NCBI GenBank assembly: GCA_003554445.1
Contig: PWGJ01000086.1
Span: 1 to 46,017, forward strand
Origin: Candidatus Nealsoniibacteriota bacterium
GTDB taxonomy: Bacteria; Patescibacteriota; Minisyncoccia; Minisyncoccales; PWPS01
Direction: 5' to 3'
Length of the DNA: 46,017 nt
Below the pieces are notes generated by a model. The model was not told the DNA's origin and searched no databases. It saw only the letters and a list, made by a program, of their open reading frames with translations. How positions within the stretch are numbered: the first letter of the stretch is position 1; every line of letters begins with the position of its first letter. Made by a program: the position numbers and the translations under genes. Of this stretch, positions 7,867 to 16,422 are shown piece after piece.

Positions 7867-8668
7867 TTTTATTGAAATAATTACACTTACCTTTACATTT
7901 TCTAATTCTCACATCTTTAAAGAAGTTTTCATACTTTCTTCTTACCCAATATGAAAGTCCGGACATATTTCCCGTCTCAGTGTAAAAAAGCCACGACATC
8001 AAATGAGCCATGGGGACACCACTTGCCTCTGAAGGTAGAGATTTCGGGCAAAATTTGCTCTCCTCCGCCTTTGGTGTTAAATAGCTATCTTCCTTACCGG
8101 AGGATTCACTGAAAAGTTCCTTGAATCCCCAATCCGTCGGTTTTAAGGCGTCGCGAATCTCCTTCTTAAGTCGTTCATCTACCGAATCTATTCTTTCAAG
8201 TAGTTTCTTGTAAAGTGTATGCAGATTTTTTACATCCTCTAAAGCTCTGTGCGCCTCATATGTAGTTCCGCAAAGCTTTTCGAGTAAATACTCTTGAGTG
8301 TGCTTGCTTTCCCTGGGATAAAGCATACAAGCCAGATCCAGGCTATCCAAATAAGTAGCCTCCAATCCGTTTTTTTCAAGAAAGGATCTGTCAAAATCCA
8401 TATTATGAGCAACTAACGGATCTCCATTTAAAAAATCATCCAATTGATTCATTACAGCATCTATCTTTGGTGCATCTTCCAGGTCAGAATCTTCAATTCC
8501 GGTAATGTTAATAATCTCCCTGGAAAGTTTTCTTTCCGGATTTACAAAACTGCAGTATTCATCCACTACTTGCAGATTTTTAACTTTTACGGCAGCGACC
8601 TCTATTATTTTATCGAATTTATAATCCGTTCCGGTTGTTTCTAAATCAATTATTACTATATCTTTCAT
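7850..8668 (-). CDS. DEDDh 3'-5' exonuclease (DnaQ/DinG-N type) with a DinG-like remnant tail
   Basis: The N-terminal 160 residues form a complete DEDDh exonuclease: DLETTG (Asp, Glu), AHNMDFDRSFL (Asp) and HRALEDVKNLHTLY (His, Asp). The remaining 110 residues are not part of that domain. They contain MSWLFYTETGNMSGLSYW and end in CKGKCNYFNKNERLF, resembling the segment just before and at the FeS Cys motif of DinG/XPD-type helicases, but without Walker A or any helicase motif. The start is set at the ATG at 8668: the TTG at 8692 lies about at or before the predicted transcription start and would add only eight residues. It leads into xseA with a 17-base overlap. The exonuclease activity is well supported; the tail's origin is inference. 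Confidence 0.85.
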   Translation of the reverse strand: MKDIVIIDLETTGTDYKFDKIIEVAAVKVKNLQVVDEYCSFVNPERKLSREIINITGIEDSDLEDAPKIDAVMNQLDDFLNGDPLVAHNMDFDRSFLEKNGLEATYLDSLDLACMLYPRESKHTQEYLLEKLCGTTYEAHRALEDVKNLHTLYKKLLERIDSVDERLKKEIRDALKPTDWGFKELFSESSGKEDSYLTPKAEESKFCPKSLPSEASGVPMAHLMSWLFYTETGNMSGLSYWVRRKYENFFKDVRIRKCKGKCNYFNKNERLF

Positions 8669-8694
8669 ATTTTTAATTATTATTGCTTTCAATG

Positions 8695-8723
8695 ACTATA
8701 ACACAAGATTAAACTTATGTTTA
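8695..8723 (-). promoter_or_regulatory. Promoter of the exonuclease-xseAB unit
   Basis: On the minus strand: -35 TAAACA (8718-8723), 17-base spacer, extended -10 TGT-TATAGT (8695-8700). The predicted start is near 8688, about 20 bases before the chosen ATG, which argues against the upstream TTG start. Confidence 0.6.
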
Positions 8724-8745
8724 TTCTTTCAAAAATTTTAATATT

Positions 8746-8769
8746 TGTTAGACTTGTTTAAGGAGGTGA
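8746..8769 (+). promoter_or_regulatory. Extended -10 and strong ribosome-binding site of the small basic gene
   Basis: TGT-TAGACT (8746-8754) looks like an extended -10 with no good -35. It is followed at once by AAGGAGGTGATC (8760-8771), nearly the full complement of the 16S rRNA 3' end, and the TTG start at 8774. Confidence 0.5.
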
Positions 8770-8773
8770 TCTT

Positions 8774-8929
8774 TTGAAGGTTGAACGGAGAAAAAATGCT
8801 GTTAAGGTGACTCCGGTCAAACCTTGCCCGAAATCGTTGAATGATAAAAAAAGAAACCAAAATCACCGACAAGAAGAATTCCGGCATTACCTACAAAAGC
8901 AGAAGGAGAACCTAAGTCGAGAGGGGTAA
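8774..8929 (+). CDS. Small basic protein of unknown function (51 residues, TTG start)
   Basis: The frame opens at TTG 4 bases after a near-perfect Shine-Dalgarno (AAGGAGGTGATC), and closes with TAA inside a strong terminator. The product is 51 residues, starting MKVERRKNAVKV and ending with a Gln/Lys/Glu-rich helix-like segment (EEFRHYLQKQKENLSREG). It is highly basic and hydrophilic, with one Cys and no membrane segment. The gene is alone on the plus strand, divergent from the nuclease operon and convergent with ddl, and has its own likely promoter and terminator. No family is recognised; a nucleic-acid-binding or ribosome-associated small protein would fit the charge, but that is a guess. 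Confidence 0.6.
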   Translation: MKVERRKNAVKVTPVKPCPKSLNDKKRNQNHRQEEFRHYLQKQKENLSREG

Positions 8930-8944
8930 AACCCTCTCTTTTTT
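8919..8944 (+). terminator. Intrinsic terminator of the small basic gene
   Basis: GAGAGGG (8919-8925), loop GTAAAA, CCCTCTC (8932-8938), then six T. The TAA stop of the small gene lies in the loop, and the T run includes bases of the ddl stop codon on the opposite strand, so the convergent genes share this site. Confidence 0.88.
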
Positions 8945-9944
8945 AATAAGTTGTCTTTAATTTTTTTCTTCTATCGTGTCTATCTACCGCCAACCGAATC
9001 AACTCCGTAACCAGATCGGAAAAATCAAGACCCGACTCCTCCCATAGTTTTGGGTACATGCTTATGTTGGTAAATCCGGGAATAGTATTGAGTTCATTTA
9101 CATATATTTTCTGATTCTCAACTAAAAAATCTACTCTGGCCATTCCCTCACACATATTTGCTTTAAATGCACGAACAGCTAATTTTTGAAGTCTTTTTTG
9201 CAGCTCTTTACTTATATCCGCAGGAACTAAGAGTTCAGTGTTACTGTTATCGCTATATTTTTCTTCATATGAATAAAAATCATCCGGTCTGATTTCTCCT
9301 ATGATTGACGCTTTGGGATTTAAGTTTCCAAGCACGGAACATTCCAGCTCCTTACCGTCTATGGCTCTCTCAACTATAATTTTTTCATCATATTCGAATG
9401 CTTTATCCGTTGCCTCCATAAGCTCCTCTCTATTTTTTGCTTTTGATACTCCCACCGATGAACCTAAATTTGCCGGCTTTACAAAAACGGGATAATCAAA
9501 TTTTTCTTCTACATCCTCAACGCTAACCTCGTCTTTAAAACTGATCCAATCAACTACCGGAATTTTTTTGCTTTTAAGTAAAATCTTGCTAACCTCCTTA
9601 TCCATTGCTATTGATGATCCTAAAACTCCGGGGCCAACAAACGGTATATCCATCATCCTGAAGAGTCCTTGAATAGTTCCGTCCTCCCCATTCGGGCCAT
9701 GCAAAACGGGGAAAGCCACATCTACGTTAAGCAACCCCTTTCCCGGTGAAAGATTTACCTCGGACCTACCCTCGGTTACCTGGTCGTTTGGAATTTTGTC
9801 ACATAAAAACCACTCGCCTTTTTTAGAAATACCGATTAATATGGGGTTAAATTGATCATCCAAAGCATCGAGGATGCTCCTTGCAGATCTTAAAGAAACT
9901 TCATGTTCTGCGGATTTGCCTCCGAAGATTATAGCTATATTCAT
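8943..9944 (-). CDS. ddl: D-alanine--D-alanine ligase
   Basis: ATP-grasp ligase that makes the D-Ala-D-Ala dipeptide for peptidoglycan, 333 residues. Visible are the N-terminal IIFGGKSAEHEVSLRSA, HGPNGEDGTIQGLF, the ATP-grasp segment PVFVKPANLGSSVGVSKA, and the metal and substrate residues in YVNELNTIPGFTNISMYPKLWEESG given here in parts. The essential Glu, Ser and Arg/Asn positions look intact, so it should be active. It follows the superoxide reductase gene by 4 bases. With FtsI and the Mur-ligase-like gene at the right end it shows that the organism makes a peptidoglycan wall. Confidence 0.96.
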   Translation of the reverse strand: MNIAIIFGGKSAEHEVSLRSARSILDALDDQFNPILIGISKKGEWFLCDKIPNDQVTEGRSEVNLSPGKGLLNVDVAFPVLHGPNGEDGTIQGLFRMMDIPFVGPGVLGSSIAMDKEVSKILLKSKKIPVVDWISFKDEVSVEDVEEKFDYPVFVKPANLGSSVGVSKAKNREELMEATDKAFEYDEKIIVERAIDGKELECSVLGNLNPKASIIGEIRPDDFYSYEEKYSDNSNTELLVPADISKELQKRLQKLAVRAFKANMCEGMARVDFLVENQKIYVNELNTIPGFTNISMYPKLWEESGLDFSDLVTELIRLAVDRHDRRKKLKTTY

Positions 9945-9948
9945 ATCT

Positions 9949-10356
9949 TTATTTTAATTCTAAAACCCACAAACCGTGAATATTACAATACGCTCGAACC
10001 GATTTCACCTCTTTCCTGGTTTGGAAAATTACTTGCGGATCGGATTTTGGTGTTAAAAACTTTTTACCTGATTTTCCATCCACAGTATTAATCTCTATCC
10101 ATTCTATGAAATGATCCTCTTCCATCGGATGGTCAACCTCACCGACTTTCACTTTGAATCCATCCTTTCCATCACAGACTTTACCGGGAAGTTTTTCAAT
10201 TACCGGCACATGTTTTTCATTGCCCTTGTCTTTCTTTTTTGCTTCCATACGCTCCATCGGTTTTTGGCAACAAAAGAGCTCGCCAACCCCTTCATGAATT
10301 ACTTCCGTTATATTTTCACAAACTTGACACTTATATACTTCTTTTAATTTGATCAT
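9949..10356 (-). CDS. dfx: Desulfoferrodoxin-type superoxide reductase
   Basis: Non-haem iron enzyme that reduces superoxide to peroxide without producing O2, typical of anaerobes. The 135-residue protein has both domains. The N-terminal desulforedoxin site has C10, C13, C29 and C30 for a rubredoxin-like iron. The C-terminal centre II has H49, H76, H82, C124 and H127 (CNIHGLW). The catalytic Glu-Lys pair is present as E47-K48 in EKHVP. It is therefore a two-iron (class I) enzyme. A flavodoxin-family gene lies 113 bases upstream and might feed electrons, though rubredoxin is the usual donor. Its presence fits with the oxygen-sensitive [FeFe] hydrogenase elsewhere in the window. Confidence 0.95.
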   Translation of the reverse strand: MIKLKEVYKCQVCENITEVIHEGVGELFCCQKPMERMEAKKKDKGNEKHVPVIEKLPGKVCDGKDGFKVKVGEVDHPMEEDHFIEWIEINTVDGKSGKKFLTPKSDPQVIFQTRKEVKSVRAYCNIHGLWVLELK

Positions 10357-10469
10357 ATTTTTAAGCTTTATTTTTTAATAATTTTAACATATTGGCTTTT
10401 TAAAAAAAGCCCAAATAAATATTCAACCTACAGCTGTCCCGATCTTGGTTGTAAAGTCTAAATTAAATT

Positions 10470-10949
10470 TTAATCCGCAACCTTTTCTTGATTATTTTTT
10501 AGTTTTTTAGCGAATTTTCTCGCTTCTTCTAAATCGGTTTTGTCCGGCCTGCCTTTGTTAACTCCTCCAAAAACTTTCAAGGGCCCGAAGCTGTCATAAC
10601 CCAAGCAGTCAAATTCATCAATTATTTGGAAGCCCTTTTCATTCAAAATTTTTCTAATATTTTTATGTCCCCGATTTAAAAATATATTTTGAGTCATTCC
10701 GGCAGTTGAGAATATAAAAGCTTTTTTATTTCTCACTTTTGGTAAACTGCTTACAAATTTAATCAAACCCTTGTGGAATTTAGCCATATAGATGCCGGAT
10801 CCGAAACCGACGAGATCAGCCTCCAAAACTTCTTCCTTACTTACTTCCGTAAAGGAAATCAACTTCCCTCCCAATTCCTTGTGAATCGTATCTGCAATTT
10901 TTTTTGTATTTCCATGATGGATTGAAGCGTATATTACTAAAATTTTCAT
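10470..10949 (-). CDS. Flavodoxin-family protein
   Basis: A 159-residue FMN-binding fold. The phosphate loop is IYASIHHGNTKKIADTI at residues 6-22, followed by FGSGIYMAKFHKGL and AFIFSTAGMTQ, where long loops contact the isoalloxazine ring. The sequence is closer to the stand-alone 'flavodoxin family/flavodoxin domain' proteins (HemG/protoporphyrinogen-oxidase-like group) than to classic low-potential flavodoxins. No haem gene is nearby, so an electron-transfer or quinone/flavin reductase role is more likely. Its ATG overlaps the end of dinB (4 bases). A hairpin with GGCTTTTT/AAAAAGCC arms around 10395-10412 lies between it and the superoxide reductase gene and may reduce read-through. Confidence 0.85.
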   Translation of the reverse strand: MKILVIYASIHHGNTKKIADTIHKELGGKLISFTEVSKEEVLEADLVGFGSGIYMAKFHKGLIKFVSSLPKVRNKKAFIFSTAGMTQNIFLNRGHKNIRKILNEKGFQIIDEFDCLGYDSFGPLKVFGGVNKGRPDKTDLEEARKFAKKLKNNQEKVAD

Positions 10950-11998
10950 CTGTTTTTACTCTTAACGAAAATTACTCTGACACCCAGAAGCCTAACCGGT
11001 CTTGCTTTTTGAGTCAGAAGATCAAGTAGAAGCTTGACTCCTTCTCCGTACACCAAATCCCGTGTCGGCTTTTTAGGTTTAAAGGAGATTTGTTTAGTGT
11101 AACTGTCAAATCCCTCGAATCTACAAACGGTAACTATGGTTTTTATATTTCTCTCTTCTTCTCTTGCTAAATCAACAACTTCTTTTGACAAGGACTTAAA
11201 TGTCGATATTATTACTTCGGGATCGGTCGTATTTTTATCGAAAGTGGTCTCTCTCCCCAATGATTTGGTTTCCGTTTTGGTTTTTACCCTCGAGTCATCT
11301 TTACCTCTTGCCTTTTTATAGATATCCGCTCCTCTTTTTCCAAAGTCATTAACAAGTTGATCCATTGAAAGTCTCTTTAAATCTTTTACTTTCAGATCGG
11401 ATTTTCCCAAAATATGCTCCAGTTCTTTTTCTGTTTTAGGTCCTATTCCGGGAATATCTCTCACACTTTTTTTGGATATGAATCCGATCGTTTCTCCGGG
11501 CCGTACTACGGTCAAACCGTCGGGTTTATCCTCTTCGGAAGCAATTTTGGCGATCATTTTATTTTTCCCGATCCCCACACTGGAAGTCAATTTCTCTTTC
11601 CTTAAAATCATTTCTTTTAAATCTCTTCCTATCTTTTCAGCCTGTGAATAATTTTTAGCTACTCTCGATAAATCCAAATAAGCCTCATCAAAAGAAACTC
11701 TTTCACATTTATCCGAGACCGTTTCCATTATTCTGAAAATACTCTCGGAAACTCGTGAATAAAGATTCTTGTTCACCGGTAAATATATCGCCTTCGGACA
11801 GAGTTTGTAAGCTTTTGATATCGCCATTCCGGAACTTATTCCGAATTTTCTCGCTTCATAATTAGCCGTAGAGACGACACCTCTCGCCTCACCTCCTTTC
11901 GGATCGGACCCGACCACCAACGGCTCCCCTTTAAATCGCGGATTTTCTCGCTCTTCAACCTGAGCAAAAAAATAATCCATGTCCAAGTGTAAAATCAT
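10946..11998 (-). CDS. dinB: DNA polymerase IV (Y-family translesion polymerase)
   Basis: Low-fidelity Y-family polymerase that bypasses lesions, 350 residues, full length for the type. The palm motifs are HLDMDYFFAQVE at the N-terminus (first metal Asp) and SFDEAYLD (Asp-Glu pair) near residue 105. Then come the thumb with helix-hairpin-helix DIPGIGPKTEKELE and the little-finger domain KSLGRETTFD. It ends with a basic tail; no clear beta-clamp motif is evident at the C-terminus. It is translationally coupled to the flavodoxin gene. Several DNA-repair genes (helicase-nuclease, exonuclease VII, rmuC, recR) share this window. Confidence 0.96.
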   Translation of the reverse strand: MILHLDMDYFFAQVEERENPRFKGEPLVVGSDPKGGEARGVVSTANYEARKFGISSGMAISKAYKLCPKAIYLPVNKNLYSRVSESIFRIMETVSDKCERVSFDEAYLDLSRVAKNYSQAEKIGRDLKEMILRKEKLTSSVGIGKNKMIAKIASEEDKPDGLTVVRPGETIGFISKKSVRDIPGIGPKTEKELEHILGKSDLKVKDLKRLSMDQLVNDFGKRGADIYKKARGKDDSRVKTKTETKSLGRETTFDKNTTDPEVIISTFKSLSKEVVDLAREEERNIKTIVTVCRFEGFDSYTKQISFKPKKPTRDLVYGEGVKLLLDLLTQKARPVRLLGVRVIFVKSKNR

Positions 11999-12048
11999 AA
12001 ATTAAAAATCTATTGGTTGAGGATTTTCTTTTAGTAAAACTTCGGAAG

Positions 12049-12522
12049 TTAATTTAAAATCCAAATGAAATAATTTAAAGCGGTCGCCACCGATACCCAT
12101 CCGGTATACGGAATCAAAGCTATCGCCAACTTTTTTGAAACCGGCCAAAGAAACAGAATTAATAATATTATTGTCAGATTTAAAACAATAATTTGAATCA
12201 GAGCTACTCCGGTCAAATTAAGGGTGAAAAATAAGAGAGACCAGGTAGCGTTAAGAATCGCATTGACAGCAAAAAGAACTATTATTAATTTAAAGTGATC
12301 CGTTGATTTAAATTTATTCCAAAAAATTAAAACAACGGCAGTCACCAATGCATATAAAAATGTCCATATTGCACCTATAAGAGCACCCGGAGGAGTCCAT
12401 TCCGGTTTAACTAATTCATCATACCAACCATTTATTCCTTGCGAAGTAAAATAATTTCCAAAAATAGCAACGGCTATGGTGATAAGAGGAATCAGAAAAT
12501 AGTTTAATTTTATATTTTTCAT
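12049..12522 (-). CDS. TspO/MBR family (tryptophan-rich sensory) protein
   Basis: Five-helix membrane protein of 157 residues. Family features are the first helix with a following WYDELVKPEWTPPGALIGAIW stretch (seen here as WYDELVKPEW and TPPGALIGAIWT) and the later NATWSLLFF segment. The WTPPG region and the aromatic residues that line the porphyrin pocket are retained. Bacterial TspO binds porphyrins and affects stress and light responses; its direct activity is debated. It lies four bases after the helicase-nuclease gene and is likely cotranscribed with it. Confidence 0.92.
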   Translation of the reverse strand: MKNIKLNYFLIPLITIAVAIFGNYFTSQGINGWYDELVKPEWTPPGALIGAIWTFLYALVTAVVLIFWNKFKSTDHFKLIIVLFAVNAILNATWSLLFFTLNLTGVALIQIIVLNLTIILLILFLWPVSKKLAIALIPYTGWVSVATALNYFIWILN

Positions 12523-12526
12523 CTCT

Positions 12527-15500
12527 TTAATATTTTTTTAACAAATTATCTTCAAATTTACTTATTTCTTTTATCGACTTTTTATCATAGTCATCTTCTA
12601 CGGAAAAATTCAATTTTTTAATTCTCTTTCCAACTATTTCAATTAACTTTTTAACTTTTTCCACATCTTCCTTTTCAATATCGAGCGATAATCTGATAAT
12701 CTTTCCTTTTTTATTCGGCTCAATGAATTCGAGCCACCCTCGGCTAACGGTATAATCCGAAAAATCGGTAGAGTTTTCGATTAATAATTTATAAAAAATT
12801 AGTTGATTTTTGTACTTCCATGCTTTTATCTTGTTATAGTTTCCGGACGGATTCCAGCTTTCAATCGGCTTTCCGGTTTTGAAATCGGTTACTTCTATTT
12901 TGTTCTCTTTTCTTTCGATTTTATCGATTTTTCCGGTTAATCTTATACCGGAAACCAAAACACTTTGTTGTCTGAAGTTTTTTTCGATAATATGGTCGGA
13001 ATCAAAACTTTCCCGTCTTTCTTTATAAAACTTTTTCAAGCTGTCTTTTCCTTTTTTGAGATATTTATCAAAATCCCTCCCGGTTAATCGCTGCTTTTTT
13101 AAATAAATCTCATAAGTTTCCAAAATTTCTTCGATTTTCGGCAATTCTTCTTCCGATTTCAATTCATTGTAAATCCAGTTAAGAGTTTGATGAACAGCCG
13201 TGCCGTTGCAAGCACCCGGATGCTTTTTAGAAGGAAATCTCAGTAGCGTATCTTGTAAAAATGATTCCGGTCCTTCCTCGGTAACATTCAAATACTTATT
13301 GAACCCGGTAGAACTAAGCATGTAATCGGATGCCAGAGGTTTTAAAAGTTGCCTTTCAGTCGCATTGAAAGGTGGAGAGTAATAACTCTTTCTTGATGAT
13401 TCCAGTTGTTGATAACCGACATCAATTTCGGAATCCTCCAGATCAAAATGATCAATGAATTCTAATGATGAATAATCTCTACCATTTTCTTTTTTTCGAT
13501 GTGCTGTTATGGATAAAAAACTCTTGGCTCTGGTTAAGGCTACATAAAAAAGTCTTAAATAGTCATCTTTTGTTTCCGATGTTTTAAGAGGTATATTGGA
13601 TGGAAGAGGTAATCGATTTCCACCTCGCTTTTTTGCCCAAATCTCTTCTTGGCAATTTAAAACGAAGACCGCTTCAAACTCTCTACCCTTGGCACTGTGA
13701 GCGGTAATCAAAGAAACTGCATCGGAGTCCGTAATAAGAGGGCTGGTATCATTAATCGCTATCTTATTTTCAATATGCCTATCATAAAACTCCAAAAGAT
13801 CCGGAGCTTTTAAAACCTGTCCTTCTTTATAACTTTTTAAAGCAGAGGTAAATCTTTTCAATGCTGATAGGAATTCAAAATAAGCCGACGGATTCTCATT
13901 CAACGAATCTTTTCCGAAATAATGATTTTTTATGGGGCTACCCATTGCAATCTTTTTATTTCCTACCGTTAAATCAAGAATTTCTTCAGCTGTTTTGTAC
14001 TCTGATTTTTTAGATAACTCAACCAAAAAGTTACGAATACTTCTAAGTTGATTATCTCTCCCCATTTCTTCAAACCAAGAATTTCTTTTTTGATATGCTC
14101 TACGTGCCAATCTCCAAATTTTATCTCTATCTAAGTTCCAAAAAGGATAACTTAAAATTTCGGGAAGAAGTTCGTCGGCTTTATCATTGTCCCCCTCTAA
14201 GAGATAAACTGCAAATCGAATTATTTTAACAATTTGTCTAATAACTTCATTTTCAAGCACATTAACTTTTCTCTCGGCATAAATCGGAATTTCGAGGTCA
14301 GCAAAATAAGGAGCTGCTTCTTTTAAAATTTTATGTTTTCTGCCCATTACCGCTATTTCTTCCGGATTTATGCCGGATTCAATCAGTTCTTTTACTTTGT
14401 GAGACACATATGAATACTCCTCTTCTTTGGATTTAAAGCTTTTTGCTTCTATCTCTTCATCCATCTCCGGTCTGGCGGAAATCAAGTCTTTGTTGACTTC
14501 ATCTAATTTTTTTTCCAACCTTTCTTCACCTCTTGATATTATCTCCTTAGCGGAATCCAAGATTCTTTGTCCGGATCTGTAATTTTTTTTCAAAGTTACT
14601 ATTTCAATATCTTCATACAAATTCCTAAAATTCAAAATATTGGATATTTCAGCCCCCTGAAATCTGTAAATAGCTTGGTCATCATCACCAACTACACAAA
14701 TGTTAGGACGGTTGTGAGGTTCATCTTTGGTTAGATTTTCAAGAAGTCTCATCTGCACACCGCTTGTATCTTGAAACTCATCAATCATCATGTATAAATA
14801 TTTTTCTTGCAAATCATAACGAAGCGAATCATTACCCTCCAAAACCTTGGTTACATCCAAAATCATATCGGAAAAATCATAAAGTCCTCTTTCATACATT
14901 ATGTCTTCATATTTTCCATATACTCTTGCCAAACTTTTATGCTTTTCAAGATAGTGCTTATCCCTTAAAACTCTCTTTTTACCATCTCTTTTCGTCCACT
15001 TATTTTTCCACTCGGTTATTCCTCGAGTACCTTCTTTTTCCAACGCCCTTCTCAATGAAGCTGTTACCAATTTACTCAGTGGTTGATAATGTTTAAGAGG
15101 AAAATCAATGTCGACATTTTCAATTTCAGTTATAATATTTTCTATTTTCGGACGCATTGATTTGGAAACTCGATCACTAAAAACTTCACTTATCAGAGAA
15201 TTTATTTTTTGGATATCTTTTTGGTTTGCTTCTATCGATTTTTCTAATTCTTCCGGTGTAATTCCCGCTTTTTTTAATTCCGGAATTATCTTTTTTAGAG
15301 GTCTTAAATAGACATACCCTACACTTGGGTGTTTGCTTTCCAGCGGATCATCATAACTTAAATCTTTTAAAATCTCTTCTAAAATCTCGGTTTTGGTTAT
15401 CTCATCCGCAAGATCAAATTTTGCTCCCTTGTAAAAATGTTCCGGATTGGAATCTATTATCTCCTTACAAAAACTATGAAAAGTAAAAGTTGGAACTTTA

Positions 15501-15751
15501 TAACCTTCTTCGCCTATCATTTCAACTAATCGCTCTTTCATGTTGAGAGCCGCTGCATCGGTATAAGTAAGACAAAGCAAGCTACCGGCCGGAACATCCT
15601 TTTTTTTCAGTATGTTTGCCGCTCTGACGGACAAGAGCTCGGTTTTTCCCGACCCCGGACCGGCAACTATCATTAAAGGTCCGTCGATTTTATCGACAGC
15701 CCTTTTTTGCTCCTTATTTAATCTCTTGTAGCTTTTTTCAAAATTTTTCAT
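12527..15751 (-). CDS. UvrD-like helicase fused to a RecB-family nuclease
   Basis: A 1074-residue single-chain helicase-nuclease, likely for double-strand-break processing in place of RecBCD or AddAB. Helicase motifs: Q-region LNKEQKRAV, Walker A AGPGSGKT, LCLTYTDAAA, Walker B MIDEFQDT, VVGDDDQAIYRFQGA, KKNYRSGQ, VSLITAHSAKGREFEAVFV and LFYVALTRAKS. The C-terminal 250 residues hold a PD-(D/E)XK nuclease: GTAVHQTLNWIY (His), KIDKIERK (Asp), VTDFKTGKP (Asp and Lys) and KNQLIFYKLL (Gln). All catalytic residues are visible, so both activities are expected. It overlaps the metalloprotease gene by 14 bases at its start. No addB or recC partner is in the window. Confidence 0.93.
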   Translation of the reverse strand: MKNFEKSYKRLNKEQKRAVDKIDGPLMIVAGPGSGKTELLSVRAANILKKKDVPAGSLLCLTYTDAAALNMKERLVEMIGEEGYKVPTFTFHSFCKEIIDSNPEHFYKGAKFDLADEITKTEILEEILKDLSYDDPLESKHPSVGYVYLRPLKKIIPELKKAGITPEELEKSIEANQKDIQKINSLISEVFSDRVSKSMRPKIENIITEIENVDIDFPLKHYQPLSKLVTASLRRALEKEGTRGITEWKNKWTKRDGKKRVLRDKHYLEKHKSLARVYGKYEDIMYERGLYDFSDMILDVTKVLEGNDSLRYDLQEKYLYMMIDEFQDTSGVQMRLLENLTKDEPHNRPNICVVGDDDQAIYRFQGAEISNILNFRNLYEDIEIVTLKKNYRSGQRILDSAKEIISRGEERLEKKLDEVNKDLISARPEMDEEIEAKSFKSKEEEYSYVSHKVKELIESGINPEEIAVMGRKHKILKEAAPYFADLEIPIYAERKVNVLENEVIRQIVKIIRFAVYLLEGDNDKADELLPEILSYPFWNLDRDKIWRLARRAYQKRNSWFEEMGRDNQLRSIRNFLVELSKKSEYKTAEEILDLTVGNKKIAMGSPIKNHYFGKDSLNENPSAYFEFLSALKRFTSALKSYKEGQVLKAPDLLEFYDRHIENKIAINDTSPLITDSDAVSLITAHSAKGREFEAVFVLNCQEEIWAKKRGGNRLPLPSNIPLKTSETKDDYLRLFYVALTRAKSFLSITAHRKKENGRDYSSLEFIDHFDLEDSEIDVGYQQLESSRKSYYSPPFNATERQLLKPLASDYMLSSTGFNKYLNVTEEGPESFLQDTLLRFPSKKHPGACNGTAVHQTLNWIYNELKSEEELPKIEEILETYEIYLKKQRLTGRDFDKYLKKGKDSLKKFYKERRESFDSDHIIEKNFRQQSVLVSGIRLTGKIDKIERKENKIEVTDFKTGKPIESWNPSGNYNKIKAWKYKNQLIFYKLLIENSTDFSDYTVSRGWLEFIEPNKKGKIIRLSLDIEKEDVEKVKKLIEIVGKRIKKLNFSVEDDYDKKSIKEISKFEDNLLKKY

Positions 15752-16421
15752 CTATTTTTTCTCGCATTTTAATTACTTCTTCTTTAGAAAAAAGGAGGCC
15801 GGTTGCACCTTGACTCATAACGTATTTGCCTTCTTCTTGATGTCCAAGACCAAAAACATGGCCCAGCTCATGAGATAAAGTTCTGTAATCTCTTCCGGCT
15901 ATATAGTCCGGAATAATAACGATATTTTTGCCCGGATAAGCGATACCGTTCAACCCGCCCAAAGTCTTTACCAAAATTATATTTACACCATCTTGAGTAG
16001 TGTCAATCAATTCAAAATTACCTCTTAATAATTGACTGGCATCATCTCTTGTTAGATTCTTTTTTCTGATTTTTTTAATCTCCAAATCAATTCCGCCCTG
16101 CGACAAGATCATGGAGCTGTTTTCAATCATCGAAATTATATTTTCCGAGCTTCTCTCCGAACCGAAAACTTCATCTTTTACGACTGAGACATAAACCGGA
16201 ACTTCCACCCTCTCAACATTCACTATCTTTTCCATTTCCGAAACCGTTACATGAGTCGGAGTTTCTCTAAAAAAGAAATATTCGTGCAACCCGGAGAAGT
16301 AAACCATTAAAAAAACCAAAAGCAAAGCCAACACGGCCTTTATTACCTTAAAAATCAAATTCTCATCATCTTCTCCTTCGATTTCCCGATTTAAATCATC
16401 TTCTAGGTCTTGGAGTTCCAT
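15738..16421 (-). CDS. Membrane-anchored metzincin (matrixin-like) metalloprotease
   Basis: A 227-residue zinc protease. An acidic N-terminus (1-22) is followed by a transmembrane helix at about 24-43 and an extracytoplasmic catalytic domain. The zinc site is HELGHVFGLGH, the metzincin HExxHxxGxxH signature, with a probable Met-turn in YVMSQ about 10 residues later. It most resembles archaeal/bacterial peptidase M10A-type (matrixin) domains. There is no propeptide Cys switch that I can see. It lies between the WYL-like gene (one base apart) and the helicase-nuclease gene (14-base overlap). The functional link is unclear and may be only cotranscription. Confidence 0.88.
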   Translation of the reverse strand: MELQDLEDDLNREIEGEDDENLIFKVIKAVLALLLVFLMVYFSGLHEYFFFRETPTHVTVSEMEKIVNVERVEVPVYVSVVKDEVFGSERSSENIISMIENSSMILSQGGIDLEIKKIRKKNLTRDDASQLLRGNFELIDTTQDGVNIILVKTLGGLNGIAYPGKNIVIIPDYIAGRDYRTLSHELGHVFGLGHQEEGKYVMSQGATGLLFSKEEVIKMREKIDEKF

Positions 16422-16422
16422 A

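Noticed and set aside
8669..8692. TTG start for the exonuclease at 8692
   Set aside because: The -10 box at 8695-8700 puts transcription start near 8688, so the TTG would not be in the mRNA; the ATG at 8668 begins the conserved domain.
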